This document shows, one piece after another, positions 15,848 to 25,326 of a DNA stretch of 64,000 nt. This DNA is from Nostocales cyanobacterium Centralia_MAG_434 (GTDB lineage Bacteria > Cyanobacteriota > Cyanobacteriia > Cyanobacteriales > Nostocaceae): contig JAJPJF010000177.1 of NCBI GenBank assembly GCA_021324415.1, forward strand, positions 20,788-84,787, read 5' to 3'. The notes under the pieces are model-generated. The model saw only the letters and a program-made list of their open reading frames with translations. It did no database searches and was not told the DNA's origin. Both the position numbers and the translations under genes were made by a program. Each line of letters begins with the position of its first letter. Within the stretch, counting starts at the first letter, position 1.

Positions 15848-16336
15848 TTAGTTCAGCCGCCAACACCAGTTCAAAAGTGTACTAGCTGCCATGAGTTTTA
15901 CTGCTTCTAAGAACCAGTAACTACTATGCAATAGATTCATGCTTGTGGGAATTTCAGTTGTTGTCTGAAATAAGTTTAAATGAAGTCCAATTGCAGACAT
16001 TTGCGGTGTTAAGAAATAGGTCTCAGCTAGAGATACTGCTAGCAGTAACACCGCTAAGACAATACCAACACGAGACCAGTTAAATTTGGTACGTGAAAGC
16101 GCCAACACAGAAGTTAATACTAAGCCACCTGCTACTAGTTCAATGCGATTAAAATTCCAAAAAATGACATAGCCTACTGTTGCAAAACTTTCTTGAGTCA
16201 TCATGCCAGAAACATAAAAACTAGGCATAATTACCCAATCTATAAGTAGGCTGGTACTGAGCCAGAAGCCTAGAGTGAATATGGCAATAGTTTGCCAAAT
16301 AGGTCGTTTAAATTCAACACTGGAAATAATATTCAT
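15848..16336 (-). CDS. Four-helix membrane protein, unknown
   Basis: A 162-residue protein with four hydrophobic segments at about residues 15-40, 55-82, 88-108 and 135-158. The text GFWLSTSLLIDWVIMPSFYVSGMM near the start resembles DUF4149-like small membrane proteins, where an aromatic/Pro motif follows the first helix. I do not recognise a firm family. It lies upstream of the aquaporin on the same strand with 101 bases between them, and co-transcription is possible. Confidence 0.65.
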   Translation of the reverse strand: MNIISSVEFKRPIWQTIAIFTLGFWLSTSLLIDWVIMPSFYVSGMMTQESFATVGYVIFWNFNRIELVAGGLVLTSVLALSRTKFNWSRVGIVLAVLLLAVSLAETYFLTPQMSAIGLHLNLFQTTTEIPTSMNLLHSSYWFLEAVKLMAASTLLNWCWRLN

Positions 16337-16643
16337 AATGAAAAATAATTGCCTGGATGCTACTCTTAGTCTCTATCTGAATCAGTTATTTTGACAACAT
16401 ATTTCAATTATCTTTTACAAATTCAGCAATAATGTTACTTTGCAAAGTTTTTGTATATCAAAAATCAACTCGTTTTGTAAACAAACGTCAAGAAAGGTAT
16501 ATAAGTCTTAGGGATTAGGGAAAAAATCACCTTTGTGATACAAGTCGTGCCATCTCTTAGAGTGATAGCATAGACCTAACAGTTATTAGAAATACTTATA
16601 GAGTAACCTTTTAGTCCACTGTCAAGCCGGGGCAACTACAACA
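16337..16643. other. Divergent intergenic region
   Basis: About 300 AT-rich bases between divergent genes. No reading frame, hairpin or recognisable operator stands out. It must carry the promoters of both neighbours. Confidence 0.4.
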
Positions 16644-17204
16644 ATGCGTCTTCAATTTTTGTTTACCACAGCTATTGCTTGTGCAGTAGCAATAGGTGGA
16701 TATAATGTTGGATTGGTTAGAGCAGTTCAACTACAGGATGGCACAGTTTATTTTACAGAACCGCCGAGCCTTGTTGAAGCGGTAAATACCTACAAAGATA
16801 TTTATGTACCAGATGTAACCTACTACTTTGTAGTTGACATACCACAAAATGCTGGAGAACCACTACAACAGGTAACGCTCAACCAGCATGAAGGAGTAGA
16901 CCATATTCACTTTAATCTCAAAAAAACAACTGTTTTTCAAGGAGATCGTTCTCATCAAGGACAAAAGCTAACACTCAAAAATGTGACCAGTGATCCCAAA
17001 ACACGAACAGTGACGATAACGTTTGACCCGCCAGTTCCTCCGGGTCAAACCATCACGATCGCACTCCAAGCTTGGCAAAATCCCGGAGTTGAAGGTGTGT
17101 ATTTATTTGGCGTTACAGCATTCCCGCCGGGGGAGAAGTCCCACAGTCAATTCCTTGGCTACGGAAGGCTACAATTCTACGGCTATGATCTCGACGGGTT
17201 TTAG
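16644..17204 (+). CDS. DUF2808 secreted protein
   Basis: A 186-residue protein with an N-terminal signal peptide (MRLQFLFTTAIACAVAIGGY, cleavage likely after GLVRA near residue 27). The mature part matches the DUF2808 pattern: VTYYFVVDIPQNAGEPLQQVTLNQHEG, then TVTITFDPPVPPGQTITIAL and VYLFGVTAFPPGE...YGRLQFY. DUF2808 proteins are small, beta-rich, exported cyanobacterial proteins of unknown function. It appears to be a single-gene unit. Confidence 0.88.
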   Translation: MRLQFLFTTAIACAVAIGGYNVGLVRAVQLQDGTVYFTEPPSLVEAVNTYKDIYVPDVTYYFVVDIPQNAGEPLQQVTLNQHEGVDHIHFNLKKTTVFQGDRSHQGQKLTLKNVTSDPKTRTVTITFDPPVPPGQTITIALQAWQNPGVEGVYLFGVTAFPPGEKSHSQFLGYGRLQFYGYDLDGF

Positions 17205-17587
17205 ATCTGCTGTTCTAAGAAATGCTTTCACAATTTCTCATTTCTACACCAGCGCTAGAATATAAATCTCTGGATAGATAAGTATTTGCACCAGTTGATA
17301 AGAAAATAGAATGAAGATATTTCTTAATATTATAGATGTGCCTTAAGCAAATGCCATCTCCTAATTACATTACTAAGCGAAGAAGGATAGTAGTGCTTAG
17401 ACAACTAGAAGTTAGTAACCTGATTTGTAAACTCCGAAAACTGACAAATCTCACCCAAGCATAACCTGTAGCTTTATTCAGTCTTGCTGATGCTTCAAAG
17501 AATAGGCTGCAACCTCTTTTGTAAGCGCTTGGGTAAACTAAAACAATTCTTGTAGGACGCTAAGTATTGTTCAGAAGCGGAGCAGAA
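17205..17587. other. Intergenic, no supported gene
   Basis: About 380 bases between the DUF2808 gene and the hybrid kinase. No coding frame with support, no hairpin and no repeat was recognised. It presumably holds the kinase promoter. Confidence 0.4.
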
Positions 17588-20500
17588 ATGGTAACTGACC
17601 CAGAGAAAGCGACTATCCCTGATGATGTGTTTGTAGGTGGTGGAGAAATGGGGGCACTCATGCGATCGCTCGATTGGTCGCAAACCCTCTTAGGACCGTT
17701 GGCAGGCTGGGCACAAAGCTTAAAAACGGCAGTCAGCATTCTCCTAAATTCTCGCTACCCAATGTTCGTTTGGTGGGGACCTGACTATGCCAACCTCTAC
17801 AACGATGCTTATCGTCCAATTCTTGGTTCTAGCAAACATCCTCAATTTCTAGGACAATCAGCAAAGGATTGTTGGGCAGAAATTTGGGATGTGGTTGGAA
17901 CTCTAGCAGAGAGTGTTCGTAAGACAGGTGAGCCGACTTGGTCTGAAGATTTGCTGCTGATGATGGACCGCTACGGCTATTTGGAGGAAACCTACTTTAC
18001 GTTCTCCTACAGTCCAGTGCAAGACGAAAGTGGTGGTGTTGGCGGGGTCTTCTGTGCTTGTATTGAAACGACAGAAAGGATTGTGGGTGAACGCCGTCTA
18101 CGAACTCTGCGGGAACTCGCTGCGAATACCACAGAAGCCAAGAATGTTGAAGACGCTTGTTACATTACAACCAATACCTTAGCTAGTAACCCCCAAGATA
18201 TTCCTTTTGCGTTGCTATACATAACAGAAGATAATGGCAGACAGGTACGGTTGGTAGGGGCGACGGGCATTGCAATCGGTACAGTTGCCAGTCCTAAGCA
18301 AATTGACTTGACTCAGAAAGCAGAAGTATGGAATTTTAACCAGGTCAATATAACAGGTAAAGCCGAATTGGTTGATGATTTAATTGCCCGATTTGGTCCA
18401 CTGCTGGGAGTAACTAGGGAAGAATCACCGCAAGCTGCCTTGGTGATGCCAATTGAGCAATCGGGACAAAAGCAGCAGTTAGCGGGGTTCCTTGTGCTGG
18501 GGATTAGCCCACGACGTAAGTTTGATGATGAATACCGAGGCTTTTTCGACTTGATTGTGGGAAACGTAGCCACTGCAATTACCAATACCCGTGCCTACGA
18601 AGAAGAACGCAGACGGGCAGAAGCTTTAGCAGAACTTGATCGAGCAAAGACGGTTTTCTTTAGCAACGTTAGTCATGAACTCCGTACCCCATTGACATTG
18701 ATACTTAGTCCCCTAGAGGAGATGCTGACTGTTTCAGATGAGACTCCATTTGCTACGCAACGTCAGCAGGTGCAAATGGTGCAACGTAATGCTTTGCGTT
18801 TACGGAAGCTGGTCAATACGCTGCTTGATTTTACACGTATTGAAGCAGGTAGGGATCAGGCTGTTTATGAAGCAACGGACCTCACTACGTTCACAAGGGA
18901 TTTAGCAAGCCTTTTTCGCTCAGCAGTGGAACAAGCAGGATTGTGTTTCACCGTAGATTGTCCTTCCTTGCCAGAGCCAATTTACATTGACCGAGGAATG
19001 TGGGAGAACATTGTTCTCAATCTTCTCTCCAATGCCTTTAAGTTTACCTTTAAGGGCAGGATTATTGTGAACTTGCGATGGGCAGAAAAGCAAGTTGAGT
19101 TATCAGTGCAGGATACTGGGATCGGCATTCCACCAGAAGAGATTCCTAAACTGTTTGAGCGATTTCACCGGGTTAAGGGAGCACAGGGACGTAGTATTGA
19201 GGGATCGGGCATTGGGTTGTCCCTTGTGCAAGAATTGGTACGTCTGCATAGCGGAACTGTAAAAGTGACTAGCATCTTAGGACAGGGTAGCTGCTTCACC
19301 GTGTCTATTCCCACTGGCTATGCTCACTTACCTCAAGACCGTGTGAGTTTAACCCAGACACCTGTAACACCAATGGTATCAGAAGCATCAGCTTACGTAG
19401 AAGAAGCGTTGCGATGGTTACCAGAAGAGGTAGAGGAGCAGAGGAGGCCGTGCGGTCTTGGGGAGCCAGTGCGGTCTTGGGGTCTGGTGCCACTCCCCTC
19501 AAGTTGGGAAACCCGCCCACAGGGGTGGCTCCCCAAGTGGAGCAACTGGCGTGGTTTTCCCCAAGAGCAACTGCCATCGAGTAGGGGAGTCAGGGAGAAA
19601 GATTACTCAAAAGTTTCTCCTCTCACCAGTTCTGCCCGTATCCTTCTTGTTGATGATAATGCTGATATGCGTCAGTACGTAAAGCGTCTGCTGATTAGTA
19701 ATCATTATGACGTGCAAGCAGTTCCTGATGGTGTGGTAGCGCTGGCAGCTATTCGTCAAAATCGGCCTGACTTAGTATTGACGGATGTGATGATGCCGGG
19801 ATTAGATGGGTTTGGGTTGCTGCGAGAATTACGGAGTAATTTAGAGACTAGAGATATTCCAATCATTTTATTATCTGCACGGGCTGGAGAAGAATCTTGT
19901 GTAGAAGGTCTGGAGGCAGGAGCAGATGATTATTTGATCAAGCCTTTTTCTGCTCGTGAATTACTGGCGCGGGTTGAATCAAATATAGAAATGTCTCGGT
20001 TGCGACGGGAGACAGCACAGCGAGAGATGGTGTTGCGTGGTGAAGCACAGACAGCTCGTAATCAAACTCGTAATATTCTCGAAACCGTCACCGATGCATT
20101 TGTGGCTTTTGATAATCAATGGCGTTATACCTATGTAAATCGTGCTGCTACATTGCTCTTGCAGCGTTCGTCTGAGGAACTGATTGGCAAGAATGTTTGG
20201 GAAGAAGTTTTTCCCAGTGAAGTAGGTGGGCTAGCATATAGAGAACTCCATCGTGCAGTTGCTCAGCAAGTTCCCGTTTCATGGGAAGAGTTTGGTCAGC
20301 CTATACAACGCTGGCTAGAAGTGAAAGCTTATCCTTCTGGAAATGAAGTTGCAGTTTATTTTCGAGATATTACTGAGCGCAAGCAAGCTGAGGCAGAACG
20401 TGAACGGTTATTGTCTGAGTTAGAGACTGAACGTACACGCTTAAAAGCAGTTTTGCGACAAATGCCTGCAGGTGTGATGATTGCTGATGCCGCTACAGAT

Positions 20501-22843
20501 AAACTGGTTTTGGCAAATGAACAAGTGGAGCATATTGTCGGATATTCCTATCCACTGGATCACCAGCTTGAAGAATATGAGCCGTTGGTTCAATTTAGTG
20601 GCTTTCATCCAAATGGAAAAGGCTACGCACCAGATGAATGGCCACTGATGCGATCGCTTCGTACTGGCGAAGTTATTAGCGGTGAAGAAATTGAGTTAGA
20701 GCGTGGTGATGGCAGTCGCATCTTCATTGAAACCAATGCCGCACCAATTTTGGACTCCCAAGGGCAAATTGTAGCAGCAGTTGTAGTCTTTCAAGACATC
20801 ACCAAACGTAAGAGTGCAGAGCAAGCACTACGGGAGAGCGAAGATCGACTGAGGCTGGCTCTAGAAGCATCAAATTTAGGCATGTGGCATTGGGATGTTA
20901 AGCGTAATATACTCACCTGGACAGACAAGTGCAAAGCACTATTTGGACTGCCCAGCACAACAGAAATGTCTTATGAAGTCTTTCTGAGAGCAGTGCATCC
21001 AGAGGATCGCCAGCAAACTCATGCTGCAGTCACTCATGCAATTCATGATCAAGTCGATTATGACATTGAATATCGTGCTCTTTGGCCGGATGGGACTGTG
21101 CATTGGATTGCGGCAAAAGGAAGATGCACATATGACTCTACTGGTCAGGCTACTCGTATGATGGGTGTAGCTATCGATATCAGTGAGCGAAAAGCTACCG
21201 AAGCTGCTATCATAGCCCTTAATCAAGATTTGCAGAACCGAGTTAACGACCTACAAACTCTGTTTGAAGTGATTCCCATTGGAATTCTGATAACGCAAGA
21301 TCTTAATTTTAGGCGAATTGAAGCCAATGCTGCGTTTGCGGAAATTCTAGATATCTTACCTGGAGGAAATGCTTCCTACACTCCACAAAATGATACCTCG
21401 CCTGTTCCATACAAAATTCTTCGTAATGGCAAAGAGTTGACGGGAGACGAAATTCCTTTGCGGCGTGCAGCAATCCACAATATAAAAGTAGAAAATGTGG
21501 AAGTAGACATTCTGCGTCTTAAAGATGGGGCACTGTTCAACTTGTATGGCTATGCTGCACCATTACGGGATGAGCAAGGCAAAGTGAGAGGAGTAGTGGG
21601 AGCTTTTGTCGATATCACTGATCGCAAGCAGGCAGAGAAAGAACGGGAAGAACTGCTCTCTCGAGAGCAAGCGGCTCGTGCTGAGGCAGAAGCTGCTAAC
21701 CGAATTAAAGATGAGTTTTTGGCGGTGCTGTCTCATGAGTTGCGATCGCCCCTCAATCCTATTCTGGGATGGACACGACTGCTACGGTCTGGCAAACTAG
21801 ATCAGAAAAAGACGGCTCATGCTTTAGAAGTTATTGAGCGCAATGCCAAATTACAAACCCAACTCATAGAAGACTTGCTGGATGTGTCTCGCATCTTGCG
21901 TGGAAAACTTAGGCTAGAGATGACTCCTGTCAACTTGGTAGCGATCATTGAAGCAGCTATTGAGACAGTGCATTTAGCAGCCCAAGCCAAGTCAATTCAA
22001 ATCCAGACAGTGTTTAACCCAAATGTTGGGATGGTTTTGGGAGATACTGCTCGTTTACAACAAGTGATCTGGAATCTGCTTAGCAACGCCGTTAAATTCA
22101 CAGACTCAGGTGGACGGGTCGATATTCGACTGGAGTTTATGGACTCGTATGCTCAAATTAAAGTCAGTGATACGGGTAAAGGCATTCATCCAGACTTTTT
22201 ACCTCATGTGTTCGAGTACTTTCGTCAAGCAGATGCGACAACAACGAGGAAGTTTGGTGGCTTGGGGTTAGGTTTGGCGATTGTCCGTCACTTAGTGGAA
22301 CTGCATGGTGGTACTGTTCTTGCTGAAAGTCCAGGTGAAGGAAAAGGAGCCACCTTCACTGTCACATTGGCTTTGTTAGAAAACAAGGACACAGATATTA
22401 TAAAAGATGAAGATAGTCCTTCTATTACCAAACTTAACTCTTCACCCCTAGCTGGCATACAGGTGCTTGTGGTTGATGATGACCCAGATGCAAGAGAGTT
22501 AATTGGTTTTATATTGGAACAGCAGGGTGCAATCATCACACGCGCTGTCTCTGCACTTGAAGCACTCCAAATATTGGCAGAAACCAAACTAGATGTGCTA
22601 ATCAGTGACATTGGGATGCCCGATATAGACGGCTACACGCTTATGCGAAAAATTCGGGCAATGTCAAATCAAAATAGCCAGATTTTAGCGATCGCTTTAA
22701 CTGCTTACGCTGGGGAAATCAATCAAAAACAGGCACTCTATGCGGGTTTCAAGCACCATATTACTAAGCCAGTAGATGCAGAGCAATTAGTACAAGTTAT
22801 CACTACCGAGTTTTCCTCTAATTTAGACTCTTGCAGGAGGTAA
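17588..22843 (+). CDS. Hybrid sensor histidine kinase, two kinase cores
   Basis: A 1751-residue cytoplasmic signalling protein. Order: PAS-like region (about 10-165); GAF-like region (about 170-340); HisKA with SHELRTPL (about 363) and ATPase (470-575); receiver with LVDDNADMRQ and LTDVMMPGLDG (683-800); four PAS domains near 828, 955, 1087 and 1223; second HisKA with SHELRSPL (about 1378) and ATPase (1490-1595); final receiver with VVDDDPDARE and ISDIGMPDIDG (1622-1745). No membrane segments are seen. The ATG at 17588 (GGAG upstream) is preferred to a TTG at 17567. Residues about 617-657 are encoded by an inserted repeat. Signal and output are unknown. The 3' end overlaps the convergent ABC1 gene by 21 bases. 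Confidence 0.95.
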   Translation: MVTDPEKATIPDDVFVGGGEMGALMRSLDWSQTLLGPLAGWAQSLKTAVSILLNSRYPMFVWWGPDYANLYNDAYRPILGSSKHPQFLGQSAKDCWAEIWDVVGTLAESVRKTGEPTWSEDLLLMMDRYGYLEETYFTFSYSPVQDESGGVGGVFCACIETTERIVGERRLRTLRELAANTTEAKNVEDACYITTNTLASNPQDIPFALLYITEDNGRQVRLVGATGIAIGTVASPKQIDLTQKAEVWNFNQVNITGKAELVDDLIARFGPLLGVTREESPQAALVMPIEQSGQKQQLAGFLVLGISPRRKFDDEYRGFFDLIVGNVATAITNTRAYEEERRRAEALAELDRAKTVFFSNVSHELRTPLTLILSPLEEMLTVSDETPFATQRQQVQMVQRNALRLRKLVNTLLDFTRIEAGRDQAVYEATDLTTFTRDLASLFRSAVEQAGLCFTVDCPSLPEPIYIDRGMWENIVLNLLSNAFKFTFKGRIIVNLRWAEKQVELSVQDTGIGIPPEEIPKLFERFHRVKGAQGRSIEGSGIGLSLVQELVRLHSGTVKVTSILGQGSCFTVSIPTGYAHLPQDRVSLTQTPVTPMVSEASAYVEEALRWLPEEVEEQRRPCGLGEPVRSWGLVPLPSSWETRPQGWLPKWSNWRGFPQEQLPSSRGVREKDYSKVSPLTSSARILLVDDNADMRQYVKRLLISNHYDVQAVPDGVVALAAIRQNRPDLVLTDVMMPGLDGFGLLRELRSNLETRDIPIILLSARAGEESCVEGLEAGADDYLIKPFSARELLARVESNIEMSRLRRETAQREMVLRGEAQTARNQTRNILETVTDAFVAFDNQWRYTYVNRAATLLLQRSSEELIGKNVWEEVFPSEVGGLAYRELHRAVAQQVPVSWEEFGQPIQRWLEVKAYPSGNEVAVYFRDITERKQAEAERERLLSELETERTRLKAVLRQMPAGVMIADAATDKLVLANEQVEHIVGYSYPLDHQLEEYEPLVQFSGFHPNGKGYAPDEWPLMRSLRTGEVISGEEIELERGDGSRIFIETNAAPILDSQGQIVAAVVVFQDITKRKSAEQALRESEDRLRLALEASNLGMWHWDVKRNILTWTDKCKALFGLPSTTEMSYEVFLRAVHPEDRQQTHAAVTHAIHDQVDYDIEYRALWPDGTVHWIAAKGRCTYDSTGQATRMMGVAIDISERKATEAAIIALNQDLQNRVNDLQTLFEVIPIGILITQDLNFRRIEANAAFAEILDILPGGNASYTPQNDTSPVPYKILRNGKELTGDEIPLRRAAIHNIKVENVEVDILRLKDGALFNLYGYAAPLRDEQGKVRGVVGAFVDITDRKQAEKEREELLSREQAARAEAEAANRIKDEFLAVLSHELRSPLNPILGWTRLLRSGKLDQKKTAHALEVIERNAKLQTQLIEDLLDVSRILRGKLRLEMTPVNLVAIIEAAIETVHLAAQAKSIQIQTVFNPNVGMVLGDTARLQQVIWNLLSNAVKFTDSGGRVDIRLEFMDSYAQIKVSDTGKGIHPDFLPHVFEYFRQADATTTRKFGGLGLGLAIVRHLVELHGGTVLAESPGEGKGATFTVTLALLENKDTDIIKDEDSPSITKLNSSPLAGIQVLVVDDDPDARELIGFILEQQGAIITRAVSALEALQILAETKLDVLISDIGMPDIDGYTLMRKIRAMSNQNSQILAIALTAYAGEINQKQALYAGFKHHITKPVDAEQLVQVITTEFSSNLDSCRR
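19448..19560. repeat. Dispersed-type repeat inserted in kinase gene
   Basis: A GC-rich segment unlike its surroundings lies in the linker between the first ATPase and receiver domains. It contains a direct repeat, GTGCGGTCTTGGGG (19450-19463 and 19469-19482), and a perfect 12-bp inverted repeat, CTTGGGGAGCCA (19457-19468) against TGGCTCCCCAAG (19526-19537). The structure is that of a small mobile repeat. The reading frame is kept, yielding a Pro/Trp/Gly-rich linker. Confidence 0.75.
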
Positions 22844-24937
22844 AGCCAATTTTGCCGGCTTGTCCAGTTCAGATGGCTTACTATCATTAATTTCTTCTGC
22901 TGCTAGCCATTCTCGAATCAACCTTGCTACTGCTTTTTGTAGTAGTTGGTTAGCAATTTGTTGACCCAAACGTTGTACTCCTGGATTGATCACTAACTGA
23001 GCAATTTGTGGTGCAAGTTTTGCTGGATCAAACCCACGAGTTTCCTGAAGAATTTTTAGTATATTTTTGATATGCTCTAGAGTTTGTTGTTGCTCGATTG
23101 TCGCAGATGGAGTTTCATTTATCGCCGCCCAACCAGTCCTTTCCCGCAGTCCATATGTCAAGTTGTGCAAAACATTTCTACTAACAGCTTCAACTCCTTT
23201 GATAATTTCATCTACTAGTCTGTCCCTAATAAAAGTGCCTCGATCTGAAGCCAAAAAGTCTAGACCCTGATTCAGCACTAAGTTGAAGTCGTAGTCTTGA
23301 TTGTTGCGGGCATTGCGTAATAAGTTTTCTAAACGATTCCACCGAAATCTCCCTTCTTTGAAGAGTAAGTCTTGTAGAGATGCTCTCAATTCTGGAGATG
23401 GATCAGTCAACAATCGTTTAGAAACATAAGGATAAGCTTCACTAAGAACTTTAAAGTTAGGGTCGATATGGATAGCAATACCTTCTAACGTTACCAAAGA
23501 ACGAATAATCAAAGCATAGTAAGGTGGAACGCGGAAAGGATATTCATACATCAAAGCTGACAGTTCATCTGTAATGCTCTTGATATTTAACTCAGCAACA
23601 GTAGCACCTTGTGCATCAGCAAATACCCTCGCAAAAGCTGGAATAATTGGTGTGAGGTCAGTATCTGGCGCTAAAAAATCTAACTTGACATAGTCTTTTG
23701 CTAAGGCTTCAAAGTCCCGATTGACGACGTGGACGATCGCCTCTATCAATCCATAGCGCTGTGGTGGCTGAATCTCACTCATCATCCCAAAATCAAGATA
23801 AGCCAACTTACCATCCAGCGTGGCTAATAAATTGCCAGGATGAGGATCAGCGTGGAAAAAGCCATTTTCTAGCAACTGGCGCAATGAACACTGTACACCA
23901 ACTTCGATCAAATAACGGGCGTTTATGCCTAAAGCACGGATCTCTTCTGTTTGAGTTAATTTGACCCCAGTGATCCACTCCATCGTCAATACACGACGAT
24001 TGGTGTATTCCCAATAAATTTTTGGTATGTAAACGTCTTTAATATGACCGTAAAGCTTGAAAAATCGCTCAGCATTTTCTCCTTCATGAATATAGTCCAT
24101 CTCTTCAAAGATGCGACTACCTAATTCATCCAAGATACCAACAAGGTCACTACGCACTCGCTTGATACGTTTCTGTGTCCATGCTGCTAATCGTCGCAGA
24201 ATGTAGAGGTCTATAGTGATGCACTCTCGCAAGTCAGGACGTTGAACTTTAACAGCAACCTCTTCCCCAGTTTTTAACTTACCCTTGTAAACTTGTCCCA
24301 ATGAGGCAGCGGCAATTGGTTGAGGTGAGAGTTCAGCGTAAACTTCCTCTGGAGGAGCTCCAAGTTCTTCTTCTATAAACTGATAGGCTATTTCGTTAGG
24401 AAAAGCTGGCAACTTGTCTTGTAGTTGAGTGAGTTCCTCTAAATAGACAGGAGGAACCAAATCTGGTCGTGTAGACAAAGCTTGTCCGATTTTAATATAG
24501 GCTGGACCTAATTTTGTGAGTAGTTCTCGCAGTCCAATTGCTCTTTTTCGATCATTTTTGACAGAAATCCCCCGTTGAGCATCCCACCACAACCCGAAAA
24601 CAAAAGCAATAGTTGGCACCAAAACTTGACAAATGCGCCTTACAACTTGCAAGGGTCTTTGTCGATAGTGAGCTGCAATTTCTAGAGGCTCATAATATAT
24701 TGTCTCTGATTCAACTTTCTTGACCAATGGCTTGGACTTTTCGGCGTATTCTGAGTTTGGTAAACTGACAACTGTACTTGTCACATCTTTTTCAGGGATG
24801 ACAGTAACAGACAACACCTTTTGATGAAGACCACCTGTACCATTGTCTTCAACAGACAATTCACTTTGACGGAAGCCTGGTGTGTGACTGTCCTTGTTTA
24901 TCAGTCCGGAGTTAGGGGGAACTGTCTTAGAACTCAT
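22823..24937 (-). CDS. ABC1 (AarF/UbiB/ADCK) family protein kinase-like
   Basis: A 704-residue ABC1-family protein. The family KxGQ motif is in YIKIGQALSTRPDLVP, the Ala-rich loop in PIAAASLGQVYKG, the lysine in VAVKVQRP, the catalytic loop in FHADPHPGNLLA, and the metal-binding DFG in YLDFGMM. These atypical kinases/ATPases support prenylquinone metabolism; in cyanobacteria and plastids they act in plastoquinone and tocopherol metabolism and stress response. The first 90 residues and the C-terminal 190 are family-variable. No clear transmembrane helix is seen apart from a short hydrophobic patch near residue 105. The 3' end overlaps the hybrid kinase by 21 bases. Confidence 0.92.
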   Translation of the reverse strand: MSSKTVPPNSGLINKDSHTPGFRQSELSVEDNGTGGLHQKVLSVTVIPEKDVTSTVVSLPNSEYAEKSKPLVKKVESETIYYEPLEIAAHYRQRPLQVVRRICQVLVPTIAFVFGLWWDAQRGISVKNDRKRAIGLRELLTKLGPAYIKIGQALSTRPDLVPPVYLEELTQLQDKLPAFPNEIAYQFIEEELGAPPEEVYAELSPQPIAAASLGQVYKGKLKTGEEVAVKVQRPDLRECITIDLYILRRLAAWTQKRIKRVRSDLVGILDELGSRIFEEMDYIHEGENAERFFKLYGHIKDVYIPKIYWEYTNRRVLTMEWITGVKLTQTEEIRALGINARYLIEVGVQCSLRQLLENGFFHADPHPGNLLATLDGKLAYLDFGMMSEIQPPQRYGLIEAIVHVVNRDFEALAKDYVKLDFLAPDTDLTPIIPAFARVFADAQGATVAELNIKSITDELSALMYEYPFRVPPYYALIIRSLVTLEGIAIHIDPNFKVLSEAYPYVSKRLLTDPSPELRASLQDLLFKEGRFRWNRLENLLRNARNNQDYDFNLVLNQGLDFLASDRGTFIRDRLVDEIIKGVEAVSRNVLHNLTYGLRERTGWAAINETPSATIEQQQTLEHIKNILKILQETRGFDPAKLAPQIAQLVINPGVQRLGQQIANQLLQKAVARLIREWLAAEEINDSKPSELDKPAKLALPPARV

Positions 24938-25326
24938 GGGTTTACCACTTTATCAGAGCCAATACTTTAAATATTTAAACAAATCGTAACATTTAAATCT
25001 AGCGAGTGGGAAGGTTTGTACAGACGTGATTGATCACATCTGTTCTATCGCTAGTATTTATTGGTGATAATAAACAAACATTGATACCAATCTTAATCAA
25101 AGTCAAACTAAACTAGGTTTGCTACACTTCATTTGGACATACATAACGAGGTTAACTTGTGTGGGTTATCATTGAAAGCTAGTGTATTGGACGGGCTTTC
25201 CGGCTTGTAGCAACTGGTATTCATTAGGTCAACAAAAGACAAAAGACCATCAACTGCTCTCACGTAATCTCTAGTATCTCCTATATAAAATTATCCAGCG
25301 TCTGTCGTCACGGAGAATTTAACTTA
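24938..25326. other. Divergent intergenic region with a dyad
   Basis: About 390 bases between the divergent ABC1 and recN genes. The only structure seen is an imperfect palindrome, CAGACGTGAT (25021-25030) against ATCACATCTG (25033-25042), one mismatch, two-base centre, which could be an operator. No small gene is supported. Confidence 0.45.

Noticed and set aside
17588..22843. Two kinase genes fused by assembly error
   Set aside because: The frame is open for 1751 codons with domain boundaries and PAS repeats in a known hybrid-kinase arrangement, so a natural single protein is the simpler reading.
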